Shown here piece after piece: positions 31,472 through 62,284 of a DNA stretch of 64,000 bases (the stretch's first letter is position 1; every line of letters begins with the position of its first letter). The stretch comes from Anniella stebbinsi. Taxonomy: Eukaryota > Chordata > Lepidosauria > Squamata > Anniellidae. The notes under the pieces are model-generated. The model was given only the letters and a program-made list of their open reading frames with translations. It was not told the DNA's origin and did no database searches. Made by a program: the position numbers and the translations under genes. The DNA lies in assembly GCA_029215795.1 (NCBI GenBank), contig JARDYH010000002.1, positions 111,164,501-111,228,500 of the forward strand, given 5' to 3'.

Positions 31472-32179
31472 GAAATACACAAAAATCAATAAAATGACAA
31501 ATAAAGTAGGCAGACTTAGGGAGCAGTGGAGCCTGGTGGCTCAGATTTTGGTGGGGCTGTAAATCAATTCTGGATTTCAGGCAGAATCAGCCAGAACTCT
31601 AAAGAAGCTACCCAAGGTGCTGAGCCCGATCCCCAAATTAGTTTTAGCACCTTGGATAGCTCCTTTAGAGTTCCAGCTGGTTTTGACTGAAACCCAGCAT
31701 GGATTTACAGCCCTACCACAATTGGAGCCACCAACCTCCACTGTTAGGGACTCATCCTTTGTAGGCTTCGAAATAATCATGCCCTCTGCGTCCTCCACAC
31801 TAGCATTATTTTTCTCAGTGGGTGAACCTGCTCCCTAATTGTGAGAGTTGTATAAACCAAAGGTTAGTTGGGCTGTTGGTGAGTACGAGGAAAAAGAAGA
31901 CACGGGAGAGCTTGAACGTTGGCATTTAGGGTATGGGTTTTTTTTTAATAAATAAATACGAAAATAATTTCTTTCTAACATTTTGGAAACTGAGTCCCGG
32001 CCCCCACCCCCGCTCTTCTTAATCCAAGTAACAATGCCAACCAATGCGCAGAACTCAAACCAAGGTTTGACAGATAGACTGGCACGACGGCCCCTTCGCA
32101 TTTTGTGTGACAGAAAACAGAAGATGCAATTGCATAATTGATCCACTCTGTCTCTGGCTTTTTTTTATGTTGAAAAAGT

Positions 32180-32345
32180 CCTATTATTATTATTTATTTA
32201 TTCCATTTATATACCGTCCCATAGCCGAAGCGCTCTGGACGGTTTACAAAAATTAAAAACATTGAGCATTAAAAAAAACCCACCGATATACAAAATTTAA
32301 AACCACAAAAAAGCATACAAACGTGTTATAAATACAATATCATTT
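32180..32345 (-). mobile_element. LINE (L2/CR1-like) 3' tail, minus orientation
   Basis: TTATTTATT units lead into 'accgtcccatagccgaagcg' and 'ctctggacggtttacaaaaa', the reverse complement of the tail at 3060-3117. It lies just left of the FNTA promoter. Confidence 0.6.
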
Positions 32346-32371
32346 AAAAACAACTATTCTGAGTTTTATGT

Positions 32372-32399
32372 TGTGGGGTGGGGTGGGGTGGGGTGGGGG
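32372..32399 (+). repeat. (GGGGT)n, potential G-quadruplex
   Basis: At least five consecutive GGGGT units on the plus strand, about 370 bp upstream of the FNTA start codon. Four or more G4 runs one base apart can in principle form a quadruplex. Confidence 0.9.
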
Positions 32400-32764
32400 A
32401 GAGGCTATTGGAGCCCTTTATTCGGCAACTGTATTGAAGCTTCTTCCTCTACTCTACTACCGGAAACGCTAGTAAGATGTGCCACAAAGTTGTTCTCCGT
32501 CGACCATCTCTTTGGTCGTCGGCTAGAAAGTCTTCTTTTTATATCTCTATGGTCAAAACGCTCGCCTTGATCTCGTCATAGACTTGTGGCATGCGGGCTT
32601 CGTGCCTTGGAGTCTCTCTCACTTCCGCTGGGTAGCTCGTTCCCTGTGGAGACGCTCTAGCCTCCATGTTGTATCTTTATGATGCGGGGAGGTGCTTGCC
32701 TTTTGTCCCTAATAGGACCTCTCGCTAGCTAGCTTTCTTCCGGGGTGGGCGGGAGGCTGCGGTG
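32400..32764 (+). promoter_or_regulatory. FNTA: FNTA promoter and 5' UTR region
   Basis: This stretch is richer in CpG than its surroundings and contains ETS-type sites on either strand (accggaaac near 32459, cacttccgct near 32619, cttccggggt near 32737). A GC box (ggggtgggcgggagg) lies just before the start codon. No TATA box is evident. The combination fits a housekeeping promoter with dispersed starts; the transcription start is not defined. Confidence 0.6.
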
Positions 32765-50675
<17,911 letters not shown>

Positions 50676-51445
50676 CTTCATGTTAGGGGGAAAGAATATG
50701 ACAGTCAGCTCTGTGTGTATTATAAAGACTCTTAGCGGGAGGAGCTAGGCAAGCAATTGAATAGAGTGTTGTGTCCTCTCTTCCCCAGATATGTTGTAAC
50801 TCTACATTACTGCAGAGGTATTGCTTCTAACCACACTGAGAGTGCAAAGCATTCTGTGTAACAAACTGACCTGTGGTTACTACTGCTATACACGTTAGTT
50901 GTTGGATGGTCCAAAGCACTGTGCATTAAAAAAAACACTTAGTAATTACTTGAATTGTACCAAATAAGGGAATGTTTCTTAACAGTATATGAATAATGCT
51001 GTACTCACAATGTTAATGCCCTACATCCTCTACAAAGGATGTTAATGCCCAACATCCTCTACAAAGTGGCACCTATTCTCATAAAACAAGCGCATGTAAG
51101 ATTCTGAATGTATTTGAGCTGGATTGCAGAGACCTGGTGTATAGTGGATATATAAAGTAACTTAATTGTAGTTACTGTAAGGAAAGGTATGTAGTTGTAT
51201 ATTGGAGCAGCTATGCAACACTGACGGTGTTTCATTGTACTCAACTAATACCATCAATAATTTGTTATAAAGGTATAATACTTGTGCAAGGATTTAAAGT
51301 GTGTTTTGATATTTGGACTGTTTTGTAATATTCCAGATTAAGGGTATTAAAACAGGGATTGCGGCTACTGGGGAATTACATATTTCTGAACTACAGCAGT
51401 ATGCTGCATGATCACAATAAACTAGGAATCCTGGCTCATGTTTTC
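50676..51445 (+). other. FNTA: FNTA 3' UTR (extent inferred)
   Basis: Sequence between the FNTA stop and the AATAAA at 51416. It contains an imperfect 27-bp tandem duplication at about 51012-51066 (units sharing 'catcctctacaaag'). The exact cleavage site is not visible. Confidence 0.45.
51416..51421 (+). terminator. FNTA: Candidate FNTA poly(A) signal
   Basis: Canonical AATAAA about 740 bases after the stop codon. It is the first canonical hexamer seen after the stop. Confidence 0.55.
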
Positions 51446-51449
51446 CAAA

Positions 51450-53895
51450 CATGGCCAGTGTGTCTCAGCAAGAAAGAACCCAGTTTATCTTTCTCCCTGC
51501 CCTCTACTTAGATTGTAAGTTGCTGACTGGTGGACTGCTAGATGTCACCAGCCAAGAAAGCCAGGCTTTTGGCTATTGAACTCTGCTTGACAGGTCTCTG
51601 CAAAATGTTCTCTGATCAAGACTTTGTATAAATTTCCCACTATTCTGTATGACTGACATGAGCAAGGGTGGGCAGAAGGTAGATTGGGATCTGCCAGTAG
51701 ATCTAGAATGGCCATTTGTGGATCATCAAAAAGGAGGACAGAAGAGGACGCCTATTTGCATATGCTAATATATAGGTATAGATGCAAAGTTAGACATTAT
51801 TATGATTTAAACAGGAATCCGTATATCTCACCATGATGTGGAAGGTGGTGACCAGATCTGTGTTCCTGCCTGTTCAGTCTGCTGTTCTGGTCCTAATTGT
51901 TGATGGGCAACAGTTTTTATGCTTCTGTATATTTGACTTGGACCAGACAACCCTTCAAATAGAGGTTACCTTCAAAATAGAGGACAATTCACTGGCAGCC
52001 CTTCAAATAGAAGACTTTCCTTTGCAAAAGAGAACCCACAACCACCCTAGGTATATTTCACGGGGATTTGCAGTAGGTCAACAAAGGTTTCTAATGGCCA
52101 ATTGTTTAACAATAGCAACAACTCAAAAAGCACACACATAACACGTGCACACGAGGTTGCTGAAAAATATAGCGTATATCCACCTGCCCGAGTCACTGTT
52201 TTGCATCTGGCTCCAGTTGGAAGATCTTGGGGTTCAAGCAAAACATAAAGCTCCCTCAAGCCTGTTTCACTTGCTAGTTTTGTTCTACCCTTGGGCATGT
52301 TTCTCCTGCAGAATGTAGAATGCAGATAAAGTCAAGAAAGTTTTATCATTTCATTCAAGAAGACATGGATTGCACCTTTGAGGCATGAAAATGTCAGGCA
52401 GGTTAACATGGGTGCCAGATAAGAAAACTTTAATGCCAGATGGAGCCCATACACCAGCAGTTGTCTACCCCTATCCTAATTCTATGCAATGTTGCATGGA
52501 TGTAACAGGAATAGAGACATCCTTGAGAGACATACAGGCTGGGAATGATGGGACCTGCAGTCCAACACATTTGAAGGATCCCAGGTTAGGGAAGGCTGCA
52601 CTAGGTTGTGGTACAATATGTAGCCCTTTCATCCAATACAGAGAGCTGTAACAAGGACCTCACTTGCATGACAAAGAATTGAATATGTTGGTCCAAGTCA
52701 GAGGATGGAGAGAGAAATCAGAGGAGCAGCTCAGCAAAGCGGTGATAGCTTGAGGATTTGGGGGGGGGGGGGCGGCTTGGGAATGGTACCCTCAGTAGTT
52801 CCCCCCAGAAGAGACAGGGCATGCTCTGGCCACCATTGGTATTCTGTCAATAGTGAGAATGGTGGTGCTGTTGGGAAAGTGAACATGTTGCAAGTTTTGT
52901 GACCTGGGAAAATGCCTGAGCTTGCCACCCTCTGGAGCCTGACCTGCAAATTACTCACTCTGCACAATACTCTGAGCCATTGGAACAAAGTCAGTGCGTT
53001 CTCTCTTGAATAATCAGAGTAATATTAAAATAAGTGGTCTTAGGCAAGTCAATGATCAGCTTCACACGATCACAGCAGTTGGTTGCTGTATGTGCTGGCA
53101 TCCATTTTGAATATTCAGTCCCCAGCGGGGTGTTGACATGGTTTGTTGTGTTGTCTGGACCTGGGTGGTTACCAGTGTAATTCTTTATTTGCAGTCAACA
53201 GACCATTAAAATATTTAAATACAAGTATAGGAGAAAACGTAAACATGTCTGAGGGATAAGACAAGATCTGTAAAATACCACTTTTGCGGTAACAGTCCAT
53301 CATATGTAATCTGGTAGGGATGGCCAAGTTCAAAAATTTTACCACCTGCACTGTGATTAGCTTGTTGGTACCTTGAAGCAGATTATGAGAGACTCTGTAG
53401 AGCAGTCTGGGAAGGACTGAAAGATAGGATAAAGAAGATCCTTTCTTGCCCTTGGTAGTAGCTACATTGGAAAAGTACATGTGGAATTGACTCCACCATG
53501 GCACTGTTACGGGGCAACACCTGTTATTCGGAGGAATTGTGAGGTATCTTCCAACAAGTAAATTAGAGGCGAGGATGTCAAACCTTGCTAAAGAGAATGT
53601 CCTTCTGTATCTAGGAATATAAGCCACCTCAGATAGGGGATTCCACCTTTACATGGGAGGCCTGCAAGACCCAGTACTTGAGGGGAACAAGGTCCCCTTG
53701 CAGTTCCCTGGCGCTCCTGATAATCTATGTCTCGTAACCTGTGACTAACAATTTGTTTCACATTTCCTAATTCCAAGGACAACAAAAATGGTAGTGACAG
53801 ACCTACAGAAGTAAATTTTTACACCATCGCCTTTGACCACGGAGATTCGAAGGAGTCTAACGTCATATTGGAAACTAAGGCTGCAGTGAAGCCAA
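51450..53895. other. Intergenic, scattered repeat scraps
   Basis: No gene recognised. 52540-52610 carries the reverse of a common sauropsid repeat phrase ('ctgggaatgatgggacctgc'). 52760-52771 is a poly-G run. 53045-53165 has CAACA/TGTTG-rich MITE-like sequence. Confidence 0.45.
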
Positions 53896-53898
53896 TAC

Positions 53899-54745
53899 AG
53901 AATAGGGAAGGTCCTTTCAAAAATATTTAAGTTGTGGTTGAAGTTTGAGACGGAAGATGAACAGGTGAAAGGATTGTATGATAAAATGGGCACAAAATTT
54001 TGGGTATAATAATGGATCAATGGGAAAACATTTGGTTGAAAGATTTAAAATTCACAGTAAGTACTAGTATATGTCTCCATCGAAATTAGCTAAAAAGTAT
54101 AAGGGGGCCTCTGGAACTTGTTGGAAATGCGAAGAGAAAGAGGGAACCTTTTATCATGTATGGTGGACTTGCAAAAGAGCAAAAGCTTTCTGGATACAAA
54201 TTCATTCCCTGATGCAGAAGATATTAAAGATTAATATACAATTGAAACCGGAATACTTCCTTTTGGGGTTAATGGATGATGAGATGAGAAACAACTGTGG
54301 AACTTTAGCTTTATATATGACGATGGTGGCAAGACTGTTATATGCACAAAACTGGAAAAACACAACGATACCTACAATGGATGAATGGATTTTGAAATTA
54401 TTGGAGATGGCGAAGATGGAGAAACATATGTCAATAATCAGAGAAAAGTCAACAGCCAGATTTAGAACTGAATGGAAACCCCTTATAGATTATGTGGAGC
54501 AAGAAAAAAATGATTTGTTCATCTGTGGATTCGATAAATAAGGGTTAAAAATAGAGAGAGAAGAAAATGTGGACTGCATATAGCATAGTCTTTGCTGGGG
54601 AGAAGAGTGGAACCCACTGTAAATCTGTTGATCATCCTCTTTTAGTGTGTTGGTTCTGATGTTTTATGTATTGTGTGTGTTTTAATTGTTTTTTCTTTGT
54701 GAAAACAGAATAAAAATTTTTTTTGAACCAGAACAGGGAAGGTCC
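53899..54745 (+). mobile_element. 5'-truncated L1 insertion with 16-bp target duplications
   Basis: The direct repeats agaatagggaaggtcc (53899-53914) and agaacagggaaggtcc (54730-54745) differ at one base. They bracket an 815-bp L1 3' segment ending in AATAAAAATTTTTTTTG. The duplication mismatch and the stop codons in the 5' part suggest an older copy than the one at 3440. Confidence 0.9.
54071..54541 (+). pseudogene. L1 ORF2p C-terminal fragment (156 aa open)
   Basis: Contains the cysteine knuckle CWKCEEKEGTFYHVWWTC (C-X2-C-X8-H-X4-C) near residue 17 and a Trp/Lys-rich tail (LYAQNWKN, EWILKLLEMA). Upstream L1 coding (from about 53920) is broken by stops. There is no RT or endonuclease. It is not expected to be functional. 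Confidence 0.85.
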
Positions 54746-57700
54746 AAGCCTGACAATTACAGGAATCCAGGCCAGCCTGCTACATATTTTGGGACTCCGA
54801 ATATTAGCTTAGGAAAATAGGACTGAACACCTTCCTGTGTGGTTAAATAACCCTCAAGTAATCCATGGTCTGTTGTAGGTTTATTTAAGGGCTGTTTAAC
54901 CCTTGCGACATGTGTTCGGATGACACAACAAACCATGGCAACCCCCACCAGGGACTGAATATGCAAAATAGGCACCAGCACGCAATGCAACCCACCAAGG
55001 CTCAATAAGCCAAGGTGGATTGTGGTGATTGTGCAAATTGGCCCAGAATCTCTCAGCTTTAGCTATCCATTTGCATCATGGGGATGATATTGAGTTAACT
55101 TACAGTAGGAGCCTCCATTCTTTTTGGGCGTGTGGGCACTTTTGACAATTTGAGGAACTGTCCTGGGCACCACCCAGCCCTGTAGCCAGCCTTCCTTATA
55201 GGTGGGGCAGCCACATTTCTAGGTGAGACATTTGGTGGGCGGGAGGCACATATTCCCATTCATTCCATCTCCCCACACTCACTGGTAAAGAAGATGTGAG
55301 GTACAGGCCAGGAGAAGGGAAAGGAGTGTGTGTAAACTTACATAATGGGCTATGCAAAAGGTCAAGATAACAGAAAATTTGGTACCAATACCACGAATTA
55401 AATGACTGGCATATTTTTTTGTTTCATAAGAAAAAAGGATGTTAAAGATAGTGAACAAGGGGATACCAAAAGGTGTAAAACAAACAAAATACTTTATGCT
55501 ACAACTAAAATGTTAAAAACTAGTGCGGAGCTTGTTTACTCAAAAATTCAGTTTTAATCTTGTATCATGACAGTATCAATACCAAAATACAGATTTAGAA
55601 ACAGAGTAAGAGCCACGAGGATTGTGAGTATAGTAAGTGCTTTAAAAGAGTAAAGGGTAACTTAGCATCAATATTTTTTCAGATCACTTTAAGTTATCTC
55701 CTTTTTTTCACCCTTTAGCAATAAGCACCCAATCCAGCTCTACACATCATACTCTTACTTCTTACTGCAGACAAACTAACATGCTTCTTTGTTGCTGGCT
55801 GGGTAGAGAATACAACTGAAACTGAAAAGCAGAGCAAAGCATAGTCCAAGGGGTGGAATCTAATTCTAGCACATATAATACAGAGTTCTAATACTGAACT
55901 CTTCAAGGGTCATGATACTATACAGGCTGTTTTTTTCAGGGTCACTTTAGTAATTATAGGGTGATCGCAATTATGCAAAATCCAACGTCAGTCAAGGAAA
56001 ATCTTGAGTGAGGAGGCTTTGAGGGGCTCTTCCAGATGAGGCTTTTGTTGTGCACTCATCCTGCCTTATTCATTAAATTTTTCAGAGGATCCTTTTCTTA
56101 AATTGCTCCTGTTCTTAAAACAAGCTATCATCCTTTAAATGGAGGCTGGCATTGTCTGTCCTGTCACAAATTAAAAACACAATTTTCCAAAAATAATTAT
56201 TGGGGGGGGGGGCAAAGCACAGATCTGTGGGGGGTGCACTTATTTGCCCCATCCTAGGGCTGGCATCACCACACAATGGCTGCCACGGTCAAAGTGGCTA
56301 GTCATAAAGCTGCCCAAAAGATTGAGTACAAAGTGGAGCTGGGGTTTGAGCCCCAACACACTAAATAACTCCTTTAAACCCTCAGTTATCTGTGCAAAAG
56401 GAAACTCATGGCACAGAACGCAAATTATTTCTTTCCCCCACAACACACTGCAAGTGAACTCATTCCTCCCAAATCATTTTGTCTTTCACTCCAGATCACA
56501 CCACACACACACCTTGAATCACCACCCATACAAACATAGTCTCAAACACACACATTTCACGTCACAATGCATGCATGCATACATCCATCAATTCTCTCTC
56601 TCCCTCGTGCACATACTTCCGTTCCTTCTTCTCCGCACTGCAAGCATGTGAAAAACCACACTCACTCTCGTTAAGGCTCCCTCCCAAATCCCCTCTGTCT
56701 GGATCACCCCTAAACATTTCCCTCTGCCCCTCTCTTTCTCACATACATGCAGCACCATCCATTAAGAAATACAAGCATTTAACCCTCCTCACTGCTCTGT
56801 TTAGCCCTCCCCTTCTGCCTCTATCATAGTGAGGGCTTCACATTGTTGGGTGCTATGAAGCCTAGTTGTAGAGTTCCATTATGGATTGGGTCTTTCCCCG
56901 GGTTTGGGGCAAATCAGATTTCTCAGGGAAGCAGGAGTAGGACACTACCATAGAGAGCTCTAGGTGGGGCTGGAAACTAGACCAGCTTGTATGCATGTTG
57001 CTCCAACAAGCAGCAGATCATGGCTGAACCTTAAGTAGGTGGTCTGGCTTCCTACAGTCAGGTTAGTCTCATCTCCACATTGATTAAGGCCTTTTCTAAA
57101 ATAGACTAGGAGTCTGCTCTATTTTAGCAATCTCAGGCTGCAATGACACAGGAATGGCTGTGGTATGCTGGTGTCTTCATGACTGGAGTCCTCAGATGGC
57201 ATTGCAACCTCCTCCGAATGCAGAGGGGCAAGTCCCTGAAGTCTTCCTGGAGAACTGGGTCCTGAGGTGGGGCAACCCTTTCAAGTCCTCTCCTTGAACA
57301 GTTAACTCAGTATCTTCTTCTTATGATGGTGAGGGATTGGCATCCTCTCAGGATGAGGGTTTGGGGCCCTGGTCCATGACACCCCTCATTTACCGACAGC
57401 AATGACAGGGGTCTCTTTTCCTGTCCACTCTTCTTTTTCTTTATAGATGGGCAAACTGCAGAGGAAAGAGTCAGTTTGTGGTCACCCACCAGCTTCATTT
57501 CTGAAGAACATCTCTGAGCCCCATGTGCAGTCCACTGGCATTCATGGGAAATGAAGATGACAGTGGCTAGAGACATTCACTTCACTTGGAAGCAATAGTA
57601 AGAAAAATTGTTAATTAAAAAAAATCTGGAGATATAGGGCACCTTGGTGGGTGCCAAGGAAAGCCTCCATGGGGCACATTTGGACTCGCAGGCATGATGT

Positions 57701-57860
57701 TACCTATCCCCATTTTCAAAGTCACTGTAAACATTATGATGTGACACTCTAAAGAACTATAAACATGCTAAGCATGAGTATTCTCTGTCCTAGAGTGTTT
57801 CTCTTCACCAGACTGTAAGAAGCAAAGTGAAGTAATGAGTTATTTTCTTCCCACGCCACA
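54746..57860. other. Intergenic, nothing firmly recognised
   Basis: 54780-55030 has 'ggtttatttaagggctgttt' and 'gacacaacaaaccatgg', resembling a decayed member of the gactgggtt-type MITEs. The rest shows no exon, no clear terminal repeats and no long conserved frame. A poly-G run lies at 56202-56212. Confidence 0.4.
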
Positions 57861-57869
57861 CACACATGA

Positions 57870-58330
57870 TGCTGCAAAGTATGATCCTTCTCTTAGGGCA
57901 AAAACCATCATTAAGTGAGGCCCTTTTCCAAGTGTCCCAGCCTAATGGGGTGAGGTGGGCAGCCTTTTCAGTGGTGGCATCCCAACTACAGAATACCCTC
58001 CCCAGAGATGCTCACCTAGCACCTCTATGTAGTGGTCTTTTGGTTCCCAGTGAACACCTTTTTATTGTCTCAAGCACTTTAGGAACTGTTTCTAGTGCTT
58101 TTAGACCTTGGCACTGTTTTATCCGTCCTGGTGGTTTTACTTTTTAGTTTTATTATGTGCTGCTGCTAAGTATATTTTGCTTTTATCTAACTAGTTTTAT
58201 TATTTATTTATTGTTACCTGTATTTTATATTTTTAATTTATACACCTCTCACAGGAATTTGGTTATTGGATGATTAAAAATGTAACAAATATTTATTTAT
58301 TGTATAAATAATTATTGTATAAATAAATAC
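57870..58330 (+). mobile_element. L2 LINE 3' fragment
   Basis: Translation gives AFSVVASQLQNTLPRDA followed by HLAP, matching the conserved 'FS..AP.LWN.LP' region near the C-terminus of L2 ORF2. A T-rich 3' UTR and short AT repeats follow. The frame contains the substitution of W by Q and later stops. Confidence 0.7.
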
Positions 58331-58739
58331 AAGGAGCCCAGTTTCAAGGAGCCCAGTTGGTTTTACATGGCATTCCATTTTATTTTCATAACTTTCTGGA
58401 GTTGGAGGTTATACTGAGAGATGGTGATAGGCCAGGGTCTCTCTGATCTACGTCCAATACTCTAAGGGCACAATTCTATGCATGTTTTGACAGAAAAAAA
58501 GTCCTACAACTCCCAGCATTCCCAACTGGAATGCTAAGGACTATCCCATTATCTCTGATTATTATAGTATAGTATATTCCTGTTCGCAAAGCTGAATAGT
58601 ACAGAAATAAGGCCTTCAGTCTTAAATAACATCTACAGAAGTATCTTTGTTTGCATTAGAACAGATCAGCCTGTATGTGCAATGGTTTTATAAAATTACT
58701 GACAATTTTCAGGAATTTAATTAAATGCCTTAATTCATC

Positions 58740-59830
58740 TAGTTAGAATTCTGTGGCCAACCAGCTGTCCATGGGAAACCCAAAAGTAGTACATAAGTGC
58801 AAAAACACCCTCCTATCCATGTTCTCCAGCAACTGGTATACATAGAAATACTGCCTCTGATACTGGAGGTAGCATATAGCCATCAGGACTAGTATTCCAC
58901 TTGAATTTATCCAATTTCCTTTTAAAGCCATCCAAATTGGTAACCATCACTACATCTTGCGGATGTGAATTCTATAGTTTAACTATGCGCTGTGTGAAGA
59001 AGTACTTCCTTTTATCTGTCCTGAATCTCCCTCCAATCAGCTTAATGGGACGACCCTGGATTCTAGTATTATATAAGAGAGGGAGAGAGAGAGAGATGTC
59101 TCCCTGTTCACTTTTTCCACACCACGCATAATGTTGTACACCTCTATCATGTTCTCCTTTATTCACATTTTTTTCTAAGCCAAACAATCCCAGATTTTGT
59201 AGCCTTTCCTCACAGGGGAGTTACTCCAGCTCCTTGATCATGTTAGTTGCCCTTTACTGCACTTTTTCCTACCCTACAATATCCTTTTTTTTAAAGATGT
59301 GGTGACCAGAACTGCACACAGTATTCTAAGTGTTGTCGCTCCATACATTTGTATAAAGGATGTACGATCTTGGCAGTTTTATTTTCAATTCCCTTCCTAA
59401 TATTGCCTAACATAGAATTTGACTTTTTAAACAGCAGCTGTACATTACGGTGACATTTTCATTGAGCTGTCCACCACAACCCCAAGATCTCTTTCTAGAT
59501 CAGTCAGCTTATACTAGAAGTTCAGATGTTTTGCCTCAATATGCTTTATTTTACACTTACATTGAACTGCATTTGCCATTTTGATGCCTATTCTCCCAGT
59601 TTGGAGAGAACCTTTTGGAGCTCTATGCAATCCCCTTTTGTTTTAACTTCCCTAGATAATTTAGTGTCATCAGAAAACTTGGCTACCTCACTGTTCAATC
59701 CAAATTCTAGATAATTTATGAATAAGTTGAAAAGCATTGGCCCCAAGACAGATTCCTTTGGGACTCCACTCTTTACATCCCTCCATTGGGAGAATTTACT
59801 AGCAAGACTGTGGCACTCATGAATTTGGAA
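58740..59830 (-). mobile_element. Long CR1-like degenerate element, minus orientation (tentative)
   Basis: The left end repeats the phrases of 6155-6480 ('ccaaccagctgtccatggga', 'aactggtatacata'). It then continues about 900 bp with 'tgtagcctttcctcacaggg', 'gtggtgaccagaactgcaca' and 'ccccaagatctctttctaga', widely shared interspersed sequence in sauropsids. No intact frame. Confidence 0.5.
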
Positions 59831-61267
59831 TGTGAGGGTACTTTCAATTTTTAGTATTTTTTCTCAATACTTTACCCTTCAAAATGGTCATAACTGTACA
59901 TGATTGTCAGTGACAATGAAGCCACAAATGTGCCCTTAGTAAAAAATAGTGATCACTTTCATGTATTTTTGTATGAGGTCAGGCTGCCACTAGTAACGAT
60001 GGCCACTATTTGTGTTGCTTCCAAGGGAATTGAAGCAAAAATGCCCTCAGAGAAGATGTTTGCTTTCTATACTTTATGGTTAGGAAAGTGGTGGGATTCC
60101 TGGAGGGAAATAACAGCGTTGAAAGTAGTAGGCTGTGTAACAGACAGCAGGAAAAGAGTGAGAATGGGGCTGTGAACAAATGTCCATAGCTGGGTTACAC
60201 AGGATGTAGGTGTATATGAAATGTAGAAAAGGACTGGAGATTAGAGGAGATAGAGAATATAAAGGAAAATGGGTAATATATCTGAGAAGCATGACGAAAA
60301 ATATAAGAGAGATAGAGGGAATCTGGGATAAGAATGGAAGCATGGCACTAAAAGTTAAGGAGTTTAGCATATCCTGTATGCATAAATACAATATTTATGT
60401 ACTGCCTTCTGGCCCTGAGGGGCCCTCAAGGCAGCTATATGAAACTTTGCTAAAGATGCAACCCTAAACATAGTTACTTGAAAGTAAGTAAGTACAAACG
60501 CTTGGATGCAAGTAAGTAAATTTGGTTAGGAAGAGGTTAATGTAAAAGCTGAAAGGAAGAAACATTACTTAGGTATATTTGTTTGAGTCAGAGCCATAGG
60601 ACTGAGGAACAATCAGTTTGTTTTTGAGTTTTAAATTGTTTGGTTATTTTAATTGATCGGTGGTGAATTAGTTTAATTTTTAGTTAATAGTTCACCTAAT
60701 GTGTATTCATTGATTTTTGTTTATAATGCTGTTTTGTATGTTTTGGTTAATTGGAATGCACTCTGATCTAGAACACTATTTAAATTTGTGTTGTTGTTGC
60801 CCCTTTAAAGGGAAAAAAGCAATACTTTTATGACAAGAGATTCCTTATATTTATTTTTTTAAAATAATGGAATGGAATATGACTTAGTATTTTGACTTTG
60901 TACATTTGGGGTACTTCCAGAGGGATGGCTCCTAGAGGTATTAATTAGAAGGCGTTGTGCAGCTATTCTACACTTTCTTATTAATGGAATAAGGGGTTAC
61001 AAGTGGAAGATGACATCGTGTAGAATAATTCTGATTAAATCATATAATTTTATCATTCCAATGGAAAAAGGTTAATTAATTTGGGAGTGGTGGGTGGGAA
61101 ACATGATATTCAATACATTTTAGAACATGGGTATGATCGAATTGATAACATATTTCATTAGCTAGCTAGAAACATCTTGCTTCCTCATAGCAAATGGTTA
61201 GATTGAGAGATTGGGGGGAGTTATAATTTACAAATAATTCTGATCTCCAGCCTCTCAGCATACTACT

Positions 61268-61520
61268 ACTAGCCAGTGTGGTGTAGTGGCTAAAGTGTAG
61301 GACTGGGAATCGGGAGATCCGGGTTTTAGTCCCCACTCAGCCATAGAAATCCACTAGGTGACTTTGGGCCAGTCACAGACTTTCAGCCCAACCTACCTCA
61401 CAGGGTTGTTGTTATGAATATAAAACGGAGAGGAGAAGGATTATGTATGCCGCCTTGGGTTCCTTGGAGGAAAAAAGGCGGGATATAAATGCAATCACAA
61501 GTAATAAATAAATAAAATAC
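61268..61520 (+). mobile_element. tRNA-derived SINE, plus orientation
   Basis: The head 'gtggtgtagtggctaaagtg' and 'aggactgggaatcgggagat' (box A region) precedes the box B-like GGTTTTAGTCC. The body 'cctacctcacagggttgttg' matches the 1212 copy exactly over 20 bases, and the tail 'ggcgggatataaatgcaatc' ends in AAATAAATAAA. It is the best-preserved copy in the window. Confidence 0.9.
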
Positions 61521-61524
61521 TAAT

Positions 61525-62241
61525 AGCACACAAGCACAAACTTCCTGTTGCATCACTAACCAATTTTCTCTTTCTCTCCAGATTAACAAACCAGAATACA
61601 CTTTTGTTAGGACAGAGTTGTGGAGCCATTTTTCCGTTCAGGGTCTCATTCCTTCAGGGCTAATCTGTTGGGGGCTGCATGCCAGCAGTGGTTGGTGCTA
61701 TAGCCAAAAAGTGGATGTGGCCCCTTTTCTGTCTAGTCCCCCTTCTCTCTCCCTCTTCCTTCCAACCAGTAGGTTGCTAGGGTGGGAATGGTCAACCATC
61801 ACCCTTGCTAAAGCTCTGAACTGAACACTTGCAGAAGGCTTCTGAAGTTAGGCCTAAGGCTGCAGATTGCACACCCCTGGATTAGGACATTCTTGGGCAA
61901 ATGGCACATACATTCTTTTATCAACTGGTATTCTGATATCAAGGGCAGGAGAAAATCACAGGTGTAATGAAAAAATAAGTAAGTAGATTTACCTAGTTTA
62001 GAGTTCGCAGATTTGTCAACAAACTTGTATATTATATAAAAGTATTTGTCGCTGATTGTTCCACGAGAGTATAAAAACTTGGGGCTGGCTCTGACTTCCC
62101 TTTCACAGAAGTGCTTTCAGTCCAGCAGAGGATCCAGCTAGCAGAAGGGTGGGAGGTGACTTTTCCTGACTCCTCTTCCCCCAAAACCTGAAAAGAGGGG
62201 GGCAGATTTGAACCATGAGTCACCAGTTGCTGACTATATAT

Positions 62242-62284
<43 letters not shown>

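Noticed and set aside
57307..57576. An 89-residue minus-strand frame
   Set aside because: No domain, no splice context and no similarity to a known family; consistent with chance.
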